Origin: MAG-120531 sp041163765
GTDB taxonomy: Bacteria; Bacteroidota; Bacteroidia; Flavobacteriales; Flavobacteriaceae
Direction of reading: 5' to 3'
NCBI GenBank assembly: GCA_041163765.1
Contig: JBEAQS010000069.1
Location: 1-41,098, forward strand
Length of the DNA: 41,098 nucleotides
A program made the position numbers and the translations under genes. The notes under the pieces are model-generated. The model had not been told where the DNA came from. It searched no databases and saw only the letters and a program-made list of their open reading frames with translations. Position 1 is the stretch's first letter. Each line of letters opens with the position of its first letter. Positions 25,423 through 35,700 of the stretch are shown in pieces.

Positions 25423-26442
25423 ATGAAATCAAAAATCCTTATCCTCCAGATATTATTGATCTTATTGGCTTGTAAAAGCCAAGAAACTCCTGATTACTCC
25501 AGCTATCTAGATTATGCTGATTCCCCTTCAAAATTTTCAGGAGGGACAAAAGTAATTCCCATTGAGACGGCCTATGGCACCTTTAATGTTTGGACAAAAC
25601 GCGTAGGAAATAATCCCACAATAAAAGTCTTATTGCTGCATGGGGGCCCCGGCGCTACTAGTGAATATTTTGAAGCTGCTGACTCATTCTTTCCACAAGG
25701 AAATGTAGAGTACTACTACTATGATCAATTGGGATCTGGAAAAAGTGACAATCCCAACGATGAGCGACTTTGGAACATAGACAGTTTTGTTGAGGAGGTC
25801 GAACAGGTTAGAAAGGCGTTGAATTTAGACGCCAATAACTTTGTCCTGCTCGGCCATTCTTGGGGAGGTATTTTAGGGATTGAATACGCCTTAAAATACC
25901 AACAAAACATGAAAGCTCTCATCGTTTCTAACATGGTCAGTTCGATACCAGAGTATGTGAAATACGCTAAAGAAGTTTTGGGACCTCAACTGCCGACTGA
26001 TGTTCTGGAAAAAATAGAGGCTTATGAAAAAAGTGAGGATTATACTAATCCGGAATACCTTAAACTTATTGAAACCTTCTATTATCCCGAACATGTACTG
26101 CGCATGAATCCAACTGATTGGCCAAATCCGGTGGTCAGGGCATTTGCCAATCTGAATTATCCACTTTACTTAAAAATGCAAGGGCCTAGTGAGTTTGGCG
26201 TTGTGGGAGATGCTGTATTAAAGGAATGGGATAGAACTGAGGATCTGAAAAACATCACTATTCCAACCTTAACCATAGGCGCTGAATACGATACTATGGA
26301 TCCCAGGGCGATGGAAGAAATGAGCAGATTAGTACAAAATGGAGAATACCTTTATTGTCCACAAGGAAGCCATATGGCTATGTATGACGACCAAGAAGTT
26401 TATTTTTCAGGTGTACTTAAATTCTTAAAATCATTGGAATAG
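25423..26442 (+). CDS. Proline-iminopeptidase-type alpha/beta hydrolase lipoprotein (S33)
   Basis: A 339-residue protein when started at MKSKILILQI, giving a lipoprotein signal (LLAC, Cys17); an ATG at 25315 adds 36 residues without signal character and would include the inverted repeats. Hallmarks of the S33 family: HGGPG (73-77), YYYYDQLGSGKSD, nucleophile GHSWGG (Ser146), acid in EYDTMDP and catalytic His in GSHMAMYDD. It should release N-terminal Pro or similar residues from short peptides outside the cytoplasm. It heads a run of six genes to 31280. Confidence 0.92.
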   Translation: MKSKILILQILLILLACKSQETPDYSSYLDYADSPSKFSGGTKVIPIETAYGTFNVWTKRVGNNPTIKVLLLHGGPGATSEYFEAADSFFPQGNVEYYYYDQLGSGKSDNPNDERLWNIDSFVEEVEQVRKALNLDANNFVLLGHSWGGILGIEYALKYQQNMKALIVSNMVSSIPEYVKYAKEVLGPQLPTDVLEKIEAYEKSEDYTNPEYLKLIETFYYPEHVLRMNPTDWPNPVVRAFANLNYPLYLKMQGPSEFGVVGDAVLKEWDRTEDLKNITIPTLTIGAEYDTMDPRAMEEMSRLVQNGEYLYCPQGSHMAMYDDQEVYFSGVLKFLKSLE

Positions 26443-26485
26443 AATCTTGTCTATCTTTAGAATAGATACGACCACTATTTAACTC

Positions 26486-27739
26486 ATGGACAAACGCAGT
26501 TTTCTCAAAAAAGCGCCCATACTGGGTGTGTTGCCCTTTGTATACCCAAAAATGGATCATTTATCCTTTGAGGTTATGGAGCTTAGCACCCCAACTAATA
26601 TAGATTACTGGCAGGAAATCAGAAGTCACTACGCTTTAACATCGGACTTTATCAATTTGGAAAGTGGATACTACAATATCATCCCCAGTCCTACCCTTGA
26701 AAAGCTAAAAAATCACATGGCTTATGTCAATACTCGTGGGTCACATTATATGCGCACTGAGTTGGAGGAAGACCGAAAAAAGATAGCTAAAGAATTGGCT
26801 GAGTTTTTACAAGTGGATGTGCGTTCTATGATCATCACTCGTAATACTACAGAATCATTAGATATAGTGATTTCCGGTTATCCTTGGCAAAAAGGGGACC
26901 ATGTGATTTATGCCCAACAAGATTACGGGGCGATGCAGGCAATGTTCGAACAAGTGGTTCAGCGTCACGGTCTTTATCAAGATATAGTTTCTGTGCCAAA
27001 TCATCCAAAGGACGATGAAGAAATTGTCCGTCTTTATGAATCTAAAATTAAGCCCCACACCAAAATGATTATGGTATGCCATATGATCAACACCACAGGG
27101 CAAATTCTTCCAATTAAGAAAATTTGCGCTATGGCACATTCGTACGGTGTTGAAGTTTTGGTGGATGGAGCTCATTGTATCGGTCATTTTGACTTTAATA
27201 TCGTAGAATTAGGATGTGATTACTATGGTTCTAGCTTACACAAATGGTTGGCAGCTCCATTAGGTAATGGATTACTCTATATGAATCCTAAACATGTTTC
27301 TAAACTATGGCCCATATTTGCCGATTTTGAGCCAGACCGATCCAATATTATCCGGCTAAATCATCTTGGAACCCACCCTGCATATATTACACTAGCCATA
27401 AAAGACGCTATTAACTATTTAAATTTGATCGGAGTTAAACGCAAAGAAGAGCGACTGAGGTATTTACGGCTATATTGGATGGAAGGCCTTAAAGAGACAC
27501 CTAATGTGGTCCTAAACACCCCAATGGAATCTCAGAGAGCATGTGCCATTGGCAATGTTGGATTGAAAAATATGTCGCCATCGGTTATGGCGCAACGCCT
27601 TCTGGATGAACATAATATCTTTACAGTAGCGATCGACTACGCCAATATAAAAGGATGTAGAATTACTCCAAATATATTTACCACTACAACAGAACTGGAT
27701 CATTTAATTGATGCCGTAAAAGCACTTGCTCAATCCTAA
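26486..27739 (+). CDS. Class V PLP-dependent enzyme (isopenicillin-N-epimerase/cysteine-desulfurase-like), Tat-like leader
   Basis: A 417-residue protein. The PLP lysine is Lys253 in SSLHKWLAAP and the cofactor Asp is Asp228 in VDGAHCIGHFDF, both typical of the class V fold; ITRNTTESLDIVI at about 117-129 supplies the phosphate site. The N-terminus MDKRSFLKKAPILGVLPFVY resembles a Tat signal (KR-SFLKK in place of RR-xFLK), so a folded PLP enzyme might be exported. Relatives include amino-acid epimerases, desulfurases and lyases, and the substrate is unknown. It is 43 bp after the peptidase and 5 bp before the NRAMP-like gene. Confidence 0.9.
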   Translation: MDKRSFLKKAPILGVLPFVYPKMDHLSFEVMELSTPTNIDYWQEIRSHYALTSDFINLESGYYNIIPSPTLEKLKNHMAYVNTRGSHYMRTELEEDRKKIAKELAEFLQVDVRSMIITRNTTESLDIVISGYPWQKGDHVIYAQQDYGAMQAMFEQVVQRHGLYQDIVSVPNHPKDDEEIVRLYESKIKPHTKMIMVCHMINTTGQILPIKKICAMAHSYGVEVLVDGAHCIGHFDFNIVELGCDYYGSSLHKWLAAPLGNGLLYMNPKHVSKLWPIFADFEPDRSNIIRLNHLGTHPAYITLAIKDAINYLNLIGVKRKEERLRYLRLYWMEGLKETPNVVLNTPMESQRACAIGNVGLKNMSPSVMAQRLLDEHNIFTVAIDYANIKGCRITPNIFTTTTELDHLIDAVKALAQS

Positions 27740-27744
27740 ATTTT

Positions 27745-28974
27745 ATGGCATTTCGTTTATTTAAAAATATTGGCCCTGGCATTATTATCGCCGCAGCCTT
27801 TATTGGTCCTGGAACGGTAACACTCTGCTCAATAGCTGGGGTTAATTTTGGCTATTCACTTCTCTGGGCTGTTCTATTATCCACTTTAGCTACCATCGTG
27901 CTTCAACAAATGGCAGCTCGGATAGGTTTAATTACCGAAAGTGGTTTGGCGCAGTTGCTTAGGAACAGATTAAATAAATCCATATGGAAAACACCGGTGA
28001 TCATACTCATAATTCTGGCTATAGTTCTGGGAAACACGGCTTACCAAGCAGGGAATATTGGCGGAGGAGTTTTGGGACTCGAGGCTATTATAGGTCCACT
28101 AAGCTATAACTTCTTCGATGTGAAAATTAATTTAGTGGCGTTATTGTTGGGTGGCATTGCTTTTTTTGTTTTATCGCAAAAAAACGACAAACTACTTCCC
28201 CAAATTTTAACGATCATGGTTTTATTTATGAGTTTTTCATTTGTGGTAACTGCCCTATTAATCAGGCCTAAATTACCAGAACTACTCAGTGGAATTTTTT
28301 TGCCCTCAATACCAAAGGACAGCCTTTGGACCATTATCGGACTTGTCGGTACTACCATTGTACCGTATAACATTTTTCTTCACGCTTCATTAATTCATAA
28401 AAAATGGCAAGGAATTGAATTTCTTCCAAAAGTAAAGAGAGACACCTATTGGACTATTGGACTGGGCGGGGTTGTTTCCATGTGTATAGTGATCTGCGCA
28501 GCCGGTTCAGGTATTGAAAAAATAACCTCAGCTGTTGATTTAGCACAAGCATTAAGCCCATTATATGGTTCCATGGCCAAACTGCTTTTAGGCGTGGGAT
28601 TATTTTCTGCTGGTATGACTTCGGCGATAACTGCACCCCTTGCTGCGGCCTATGTCGCCTGTGAGTGTCTTGGATGGTCGACAGCATCTAACAGCAAAAA
28701 GTTTCGAATTATTTGGGGGTCAGTGCTTCTGGTGGGTGTTATTTTAGCTGCTGCAGGGATTAAACCTATAGCGTTGATACAAATGGCGCAGGTGGCCAAT
28801 GGAATGCTGATTTTTATCATAGCTGGATTAGTCTTGTGGATGATCAATCAACAAACAGTCATGAATAGTCATGTCAATACAACTTGGCAAAATATTTTGG
28901 GGGTAATCGTCCTGATTTTGTCCATTTTAGTAGGCTTTAAAGGTATTGACGGAGTAGTACAAATTTTCAATTAA
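27745..28974 (+). CDS. NRAMP-fold transporter lacking canonical metal ligands, of the 5-oxoprolinase operon
   Basis: A 409-residue protein with about 11 membrane segments. The NRAMP TM1 signature DPGN is GPGT (21-24) and the TM6 MPHN is VPYN (206-209), so the Asp, Asn, Met and His that coordinate Mn/Fe are gone. The rest of the fold signature (FGYSLLWAVLLSTLATIVLQQMAARIG) is kept. The B. subtilis ycsF-kip cluster also holds an NRAMP relative (ycsG). The gene stop abuts the pxpA start with no gap. I infer transport of 5-oxoproline or a related organic acid rather than metal. Confidence 0.87.
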   Translation: MAFRLFKNIGPGIIIAAAFIGPGTVTLCSIAGVNFGYSLLWAVLLSTLATIVLQQMAARIGLITESGLAQLLRNRLNKSIWKTPVIILIILAIVLGNTAYQAGNIGGGVLGLEAIIGPLSYNFFDVKINLVALLLGGIAFFVLSQKNDKLLPQILTIMVLFMSFSFVVTALLIRPKLPELLSGIFLPSIPKDSLWTIIGLVGTTIVPYNIFLHASLIHKKWQGIEFLPKVKRDTYWTIGLGGVVSMCIVICAAGSGIEKITSAVDLAQALSPLYGSMAKLLLGVGLFSAGMTSAITAPLAAAYVACECLGWSTASNSKKFRIIWGSVLLVGVILAAAGIKPIALIQMAQVANGMLIFIIAGLVLWMINQQTVMNSHVNTTWQNILGVIVLILSILVGFKGIDGVVQIFN

Positions 28975-29682
28975 ATGGATATCAATTGTGATTTGGGAGA
29001 GGGAACAGCCCAAGACAGACTGATCATGCCTTATATAAACCGGTGCAACATCGCCTGTGGGGCACATGCTGGTTCAAAGGAATTGATCGTAACAACAATC
29101 AAAATGGCGCAAGAACACGGAGTGGATATTGGCGCCCACCCGTCCTATCCAGATCGAGGGAACTTTGGGCGAATCTCCATGAACATGGATGTTAAGAATT
29201 TAAAGCAAAGCATTCAACATCAGTTGGAACTGTTTTTGGAAGCTGCAGAATTATGCGATGCCAGAATAGCTCATGTGAAACCGCATGGGGCACTGTACCA
29301 TGACGTGGCCAATAAGCCTGAAATTGCTCAGGTTTTTTTGGAGGTAATCGATGAAGTATGCCCTGAAACCATACTAATTACCTCAGTTAACTCATTGCTT
29401 TTAAATAGCTTTAGAACACCAAACCGGCTCATTTGGCCTGAAAGTTTTATCGACCGCAGATATCGATCAGACCTGACTTTAGTTCCGCGACAGGAGAATA
29501 ATTCAATCATCCATGACCCTAAAATAGCTCAACAACAATTTCTAAATTTAAGGGAAGGAAAAGTACAAAGTATAGAGGGTAGCCTGCTAGCTATTCAATC
29601 GATGACCTGCTGCATTCATTCAGACCATCCAAATACACTAGAAATTGCAAAAGCCGTTTCAGCTGTAAATCAATCGCGATGA
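28975..29682 (+). CDS. pxpA: 5-oxoprolinase subunit A (LamB/YcsF family)
   Basis: A 235-residue cytoplasmic protein beginning MDINCDLGEG, the family signature. Also visible are IGAHPSYPDRGNFGR (52-66) and HVKPHGALYH (100-109). With PxpB and PxpC it hydrolyses 5-oxoproline (pyroglutamate) to glutamate using ATP. Length is close to the usual 250. It starts directly after the transporter stop and overlaps pxpB by 4 bp (ATGA). Confidence 0.95.
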   Translation: MDINCDLGEGTAQDRLIMPYINRCNIACGAHAGSKELIVTTIKMAQEHGVDIGAHPSYPDRGNFGRISMNMDVKNLKQSIQHQLELFLEAAELCDARIAHVKPHGALYHDVANKPEIAQVFLEVIDEVCPETILITSVNSLLLNSFRTPNRLIWPESFIDRRYRSDLTLVPRQENNSIIHDPKIAQQQFLNLREGKVQSIEGSLLAIQSMTCCIHSDHPNTLEIAKAVSAVNQSR

Positions 29683-30398
29683 GCATGTCTTATACATTAA
29701 CCTACTTCCCGATGGGTGATCGAGCCCTATTAATTGAATGGCCTAGCCAAATTGAAGTGGAAATCATCGAAGAAATTTGGCAACTAAGGGCGGCATTGTC
29801 CCATGAGATCATTACTGATTACATTGTGGCTTATCACAGTTTGACCATTGTTTTTTCAGTGGTACAAAAAGATTTCAATCCCTGGATTCAATGGGTTCAA
29901 AACAAGTACACTCACATTAAAAATAACCCTACAGCATTAACACCAAAAAAAGTAGTTGAACTCCCTGTATACTATAATCCTGAAGTAGCACCGGATCTAG
30001 AAACTTATTTATCCAACAAAAAGATCTCCCTCCAAGAGATGATCCATCTTCACACAAAACCGGAATACACACTCTTTTTTTATGGATTCCAACCTGGATT
30101 TATGTACTTAGGTGGGCTAGACAAAAAATTGGTTCAACCGCGTAAGGATAAACCATCAGCCATGGTAAACTCAGGTAGTGTGGCTATCGGTGGTGCTCAA
30201 ACCGGAATTTATCCATTGGCAGCGCCAGGAGGTTGGCATATAATTGGACATTGTCCCGTGGCTTTATTTGACCCCCATCTACCTGAACCATGTATCGCCA
30301 TGCCAGGAGATACTATAAAATTTCGGGCAATTGAAGGACAGGAGTACCTTGAACTATTGGGCCAAATAAATGGCAATAATATGCATAAGAATCATTGA
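29679..30398 (+). CDS. pxpB: 5-oxoprolinase subunit B (KipI family)
   Basis: A 239-residue protein with MGDRALLIEWP near the start and the C-terminal cyclophilin-like domain: FFYGFQPGFMYLGGL (133-147), PRKDKPSAMVNSGSVAIGGAQTGIYP and APGGWHIIG. It partners with PxpC in ATP-dependent 5-oxoproline opening. It overlaps pxpA by 4 bp and is 9 bp from pxpC. Confidence 0.95.
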   Translation: MSMSYTLTYFPMGDRALLIEWPSQIEVEIIEEIWQLRAALSHEIITDYIVAYHSLTIVFSVVQKDFNPWIQWVQNKYTHIKNNPTALTPKKVVELPVYYNPEVAPDLETYLSNKKISLQEMIHLHTKPEYTLFFYGFQPGFMYLGGLDKKLVQPRKDKPSAMVNSGSVAIGGAQTGIYPLAAPGGWHIIGHCPVALFDPHLPEPCIAMPGDTIKFRAIEGQEYLELLGQINGNNMHKNH

Positions 30399-30407
30399 TT
30401 TTTCCAA

Positions 30408-31280
30408 ATGATAGAAGTAATCAAACCGGGAATTTACAGCACTGTTCAAGACAAAGGACGTTTGGGTCATGCGCATTTAGGGATTCCACCCAGCGGAGCT
30501 ATAGATGGAATATCATTCCGTTTGGCCAATGCTATATTAGGTAATAACGACAATGATGCAGTTCTAGAAATTACTTTTGGTGGAGCTGAGTTTAAATTTC
30601 TTATCCCTACAGCCATATCATTAACAGGGGGTGATTATACAGCCTCTATCAACGGTCAAAAAATACCGATGAATCAACTAATTCTTGTAGAAGAAAATGA
30701 TGTGTTGCAGTTTGGACAAAGGAGATCTGGTGTGCGCACATACTTGGGAGTTCTGGGTGGGATAAATACTAAACAGGTTCTTGGAAGTAGAAGTTATTAC
30801 CCATCTATTACTTCTGATTTTAGAATCAAAAAAGGAGATTTTATTGAAACAGTCACTCCATTAAATGACGCTTTAACTATTAGTGGTGAAAGCACCTCTT
30901 TCCTCGAAAACCCAATGTGTCAACATGACCTAACCACGGAATGTACTGTTGAACTGCAGGTTTATGTAGGGCCAGAATACAGTAGGCTTAGTTATTCTGA
31001 AATGAAAACCCTAAACTTGGAAATGACCATCGGTCGAAACGATAGAATGGGATACATGCTTCAAGAAACAGTGGCCAACCAGATCACACCTATACATACC
31101 TCAAGTGCCCTGCCAGGAACCGTACAACTTACCCCGTCCGGTCAATTAATTATTTTGATGAACGATGGACAAGTTACAGGCGGCTATCCAAGAATATTTC
31201 AATTAACCGATTATTCAAAGGATTTATTGAGTCAATGTGCTCAAGGACAAAAAATTAAGTTTGCCCTTATAAATCAATAA
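30408..31280 (+). CDS. pxpC: 5-oxoprolinase subunit C (KipA family)
   Basis: A 290-residue protein with all KipA marks: VIKPGIYSTVQDKGRLGH (4-21), GIPPSGAIDGISFRLAN, RTYLGVLGGINTKQVLGSRS, and ILMNDGQVTGGYPRIFQL near the C-terminus. It completes the 5-oxoprolinase and is the last gene of the operon, convergent with the susD gene. Confidence 0.95.
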   Translation: MIEVIKPGIYSTVQDKGRLGHAHLGIPPSGAIDGISFRLANAILGNNDNDAVLEITFGGAEFKFLIPTAISLTGGDYTASINGQKIPMNQLILVEENDVLQFGQRRSGVRTYLGVLGGINTKQVLGSRSYYPSITSDFRIKKGDFIETVTPLNDALTISGESTSFLENPMCQHDLTTECTVELQVYVGPEYSRLSYSEMKTLNLEMTIGRNDRMGYMLQETVANQITPIHTSSALPGTVQLTPSGQLIILMNDGQVTGGYPRIFQLTDYSKDLLSQCAQGQKIKFALINQ

Positions 31281-31308
31281 ATGAGCAGTAAACTAAGGCG
31301 ATAATTAT

Positions 31309-31336
31309 AAAAAAACCCGGTCTCAGCAACCGGGTT
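31309..31336 (-). terminator. Intrinsic terminator downstream of the susD gene
   Basis: AACCCGGT (31314-31321) pairs with ACCGGGTT (31329-31336) around a 7-base loop. Read on the minus strand, an A-run at 31309-31315 becomes the T-tract, so it ends the susCD transcript. On the plus strand the hairpin is not followed by T, so it may only weakly stop pxp transcription. Confidence 0.85.
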
Positions 31337-31367
31337 CTAAAACTAAACTAAATAATTAAAAAATCGC

Positions 31368-32762
31368 CTACTTGTTCACTGGTGTAGGATCGAATATCGA
31401 TGGTATTGGTGAAGGAGCATTTGCATTTCCATTGATTTCATTTTGAGCAATGGGAAAACGCTGTGCATGTTGCCCGCCCGAGGTTGGACTAATCGCTAGT
31501 GCTATATCTGGATCAGTTTTACTCACTCTTGCAAAATCAAAGAAGGGTAAGTGTGTGCCAAATAGACTTACATAGCGCTCTTCCAAGATTTCTCTGAGCA
31601 GCGCCTTGTCAGCCGATATACCTGAGGCATTCTCAATACCCCCTGTTTCAAAATCAGCAGCCACAAAGGCACTGTATTTAGCCGTTAACGAGGCGCTTCC
31701 AATAAAGCCTTTTCCTGAGTTCAAGTAAGTACGCAATCCATTAAGATGCCCAAGTGCCGTGTTAAACTGTCCTAGTCTGGCAGAACTCTCGGCCAGAATG
31801 AGTAAGTTTTCTACGTTGGATACCATGGGCATTTTTACATTCTGACCCGTGATTCTGGTACTAGCACGTTCATCTATGGACACTTTTAAATAATCCCTTC
31901 TCCTGGATTCGTCTGTTTTTGCATGATTTCTACTAGAAGTACCTGCAGGATCTAGCAACCCTTGCACAAAAGTATCAGCTGAGGAAAAATCCCCACCCCT
32001 AGAACCATCTAATACAATGTAATACAGATTACTATTTTCCAGAGTAGAACCATAACCTGAAAACCCTTTGGCATAGCTCATGTTGTTTACATCTGTGGAA
32101 ACACCATCTAATGCCTCCGTATACGCTGCTTGATAGTTCTTGGTCATCAGATAAAATCTTGCTTTTAGGGTATGCGCGACTTGAGTCCAAGCTGCAGCGT
32201 TTTTACCAACTAATAAGTCTTGGGACAGAACGCGTGTTGCTGTCACTGAAGATAATTGGACAATAGCTGCGTCTAATAATGCTTGTACTTGGTTAAACAC
32301 TTCTGTTTGGCTATCAAATTCAGGATCTGGTGTGCCGTATTTACTGTATGGGATATCCCCGAATAAGGCGGCCATTGTACCTATGGCATGAGCTTCAATA
32401 ATATTCCCAATCCCTTTGATTAGATTATCCTCAGAATCAGCTTGAATAATTCTGTTTTGAGTCACAATTCCGTGGTAAACAAATGACCAGTCGCCATTGG
32501 TTTCCTCTGGAGCAATATTATAGACATATAGGTTCTTGTAAAGATTGCCCAAGCCTTTCAATTGTCCAGTCCATAATTGGGAGATCCTCATTGTATGACC
32601 GAGTTGCAACTGCACGTCCGCAAGCTGCATTCCTTTGATGATTAATTCATTGGGGACAGATGTGGATTGATTCGGATTTTCGTTAACATCCAAATAAGAT
32701 TCACAACCTGAACTTATTAAGATTATTCCGAGGACTAATACACGAGATAATATATTTTTCAT
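31368..32762 (-). CDS. SusD/RagB-family surface lipoprotein (SusD-like_2 type)
   Basis: A 464-residue lipoprotein (LISSGC, Cys20) starting CESYLDVNENPN, the usual SusD opening. ELIIKGMQLADVQLQLGH and the helical TPR-like central part fit the SusD-like_2 branch. It is the surface lid of a SusC channel and captures ligand. It starts 11 bp after the susC stop. Many SusD-like_2 proteins serve non-glycan substrates, which would suit this peptide-oriented neighbourhood. Confidence 0.93.
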   Translation of the reverse strand: MKNILSRVLVLGIILISSGCESYLDVNENPNQSTSVPNELIIKGMQLADVQLQLGHTMRISQLWTGQLKGLGNLYKNLYVYNIAPEETNGDWSFVYHGIVTQNRIIQADSEDNLIKGIGNIIEAHAIGTMAALFGDIPYSKYGTPDPEFDSQTEVFNQVQALLDAAIVQLSSVTATRVLSQDLLVGKNAAAWTQVAHTLKARFYLMTKNYQAAYTEALDGVSTDVNNMSYAKGFSGYGSTLENSNLYYIVLDGSRGGDFSSADTFVQGLLDPAGTSSRNHAKTDESRRRDYLKVSIDERASTRITGQNVKMPMVSNVENLLILAESSARLGQFNTALGHLNGLRTYLNSGKGFIGSASLTAKYSAFVAADFETGGIENASGISADKALLREILEERYVSLFGTHLPFFDFARVSKTDPDIALAISPTSGGQHAQRFPIAQNEINGNANAPSPIPSIFDPTPVNK

Positions 32763-32773
32763 GGCTGTTTGAT

Positions 32774-35700
32774 TTAGTAATTAATGGTAATTCCGAACAA
32801 GAATGATTTTGAAGCTGGATTGGTAAAGTAGTCAAGACCTTTACCGTTTCCATTGCCAAATTGATTTACATCGGGATCAATACCTCGTATATTGGTAAAT
32901 AACGCAAGGTTTCTTCCGGTTAAGTTGATATCCACTGAGCTCAACTTAAGCTTCTCGACAAGGGCGCTTTTCAATTCATAGCCTAAAGTCAATTCTCTAA
33001 AGCGTACGTAGCTGGCATCTGCCACAGCAAATTCACTGATCACCGACCCGCCAAATCCGCCTCCAAGCGTAGTGTACCATTTTTCATCCAACAGCACATC
33101 ACCACCTCCAAAGTTTTGGATATTACCTCGTACAGTAGAACCAGCTGCAATCGTTGTGCCTGCATAGTTTACTATATCTGAGGGAACAGTTACGGTATTG
33201 CCCACATCTGCGTGTGTACCAAATCCATACAATACATACCTGGTTCTCTCCGCTAGGTCATTTCCTTGACTAGTATCAAACAGGGCATTTAATTTTAACC
33301 CTTTATAATTGGCTCGAACTCCAAATGAACCTCTCCAATCTGGGTTTGGATCACCTATTACTTTGTCTCCAGTAGGATCAAGTTGTGGAAAGCCATTTTT
33401 GTCTAGTTCTAGGTTGCCATTGGCATCTCTAAGCGCTGCGGAGCCCAATAAAATTCCAAGGGGTTGTCCTACAACGGCACTTGACTTTACTGAAGACCCG
33501 CTAGTTAAGTTAACCGAGGCTACACCACTTAAATCAAGCACCTTGTTTCTGTTGGCAAATACATTTCCGAACACACTTAGATTAAAGTCATCTCCTTTAA
33601 TTAAAGCATATTCAAATTCAGTTTCCCAACCTTTATTCTCAATGCGCCCTGCATTCTGATAAATGCTGTTGTACCCTTCCGATGGATTTAGGTCCAAGTA
33701 AAGCAATGCATCTCTAGTTTCGTTGCGGTATATTGTTCCAGACAGAGAAAGTCTATTTCTAAAGAATCTTAGATCTAGCCCTAACTCTAGCTCTCTCTTT
33801 TTCTCAAACTCTAAGTTTGGATTTCCCTTATCGTCATTGACGCGGAAACCACCCCCAAAAGCATCTAGAGAAATTAAATCAGAGTAGCTTGAATAAGAAG
33901 CGTTTTCATAAGTAGTGCTAAATAAATGTGCTCCAGGAGGAAGTCCAACCTCTCCGTAGGCCAGTCTCAATTTACCAAAAGAAAGCCCCTTGGTCATGTC
34001 CTCTTTAACCAAACCACCCCAGTTAAATCCTAATTCAGCACTAGGATAAATAAAACTCTTAGAGCTTGAAGAAGCATCTTCGTAGGTAGCTCCTAAATTC
34101 ATATTTAAATAATCCTTGTACTGGAATTGAGACTGAACATATCCGCGTACTGTTCTAAACAATCTATTTCTTTCTTCATAGTTCTTAGTGGCTGCAACTG
34201 CGGGGTTTTGAAGACGTGCATTGTATAAGAAGTCAACAGCTTCTAAATACGTTTGTTTGCGTTGTGAATCATTCATCGCAAAACCAGAAATCAAATTCAT
34301 GTCCAGATTATCCCATGAAAACTGCATAGAAGAAATAAGTTCAGTATTTACCTCGGTTACATTAAACGTTTCGTTTTGATACCTTCCATTAGTGGCTCCA
34401 TCAGAAGAAAACATCGGGAAAAAATAAACGCGATCATCCGTGTATTGATCCAGACCAGAGCGTAATACCGCATTCCACCACGGCTTCAAAGTGGCTGTAA
34501 ATTCTGTTGAAGCTACTACGCGATTTACGTCCGTATCACTAGTTTGTTCATATAGAGTCCATAGTGGGTTATTGTAGGTAGCTGAACTTGAGTTCCCTAA
34601 ATAACGTCTGTAACTTCTATGTCTATCCTCAATCGGGTTTCCATTTTTATCAAAGTACGTACCCTTGTACCCGCTGATGTCAAAATCAGGTGGTGTTCTC
34701 AAAAGACCTAGGTAAATTCCTGCTGTGTTTGATCCTTGTTGAATTCTATTAGAGTAATTGGTTGAATAAATCACCTTAGAATTATTTTTTAACCAGTCTG
34801 CAAAATTATAGGTGGTAGCTAACGTGAATGAGGATTTATTGTAATTCGAATTACGCATAATTCCATTTTGGTTCACTTTATTCATACTCATATAGTATGT
34901 CCCCTTATTATTCCCACCAGAGAGGTTAAATTGGTGTGTTTGTGTTGACCCTGTAGTAAAGACCAAATCAAAGTTTCTATCCACATAAACCTCCATACTG
35001 TTTTTCTTAGTAATCGGGTAATACGCAACTCCTGTGTTGGCTAGAAAATATTCCCCAGAAGTATTAACGGCATCAGCTTCTCCACTACGAGCCTCTATCA
35101 AGTCTCCCCAGGAGTTTGTTGCTGTTGGACTATACTTTCCGTTGGCTCCTTGTCCGTAGCTTTTCTGCAAGGGGTGACGTACATTGATTAAATCATAAGA
35201 GATGGAGGTATTATATGACGCCCTCATTTTTCCTTCTACTCCACGTTTGGTGGTTATTACAATAACCCCACCCAAAGCCTTAGAACCATATATGGCTCCT
35301 GCGGATGCTCCTTTAAATATTTGGATAGACTCAATGTCGTTCGGGTTGATGTCATTTAATCTGGATTGTTGTGAAATCCCTCCATCTGCTCCTGATCCAA
35401 AGCCTTCAAAATTATCGTTATTTGTGGGCACCCCGTCAATGATGATCAATGGTTGCGTTTGACCGATAATTGAGCTCGCTCCCCGTATCTGAATGTTGGA
35501 ACCTGCACCAGGATCAGCACTAGTAGCTGAAATAGTAATCCCCGATGCTTTACCTGCCAATCCGTTGATTAAGGTAGGCTCTCCGGAACGTACCACATCA
35601 TTGGCTTGCATTTTAGAGTAGGTTGAAGCTATTTTATCTCTGTTCTCTTTAAAGCCAAGGGCAGAAACAACTACTTCATCCAGGGCATTGTCCGTGGTTA

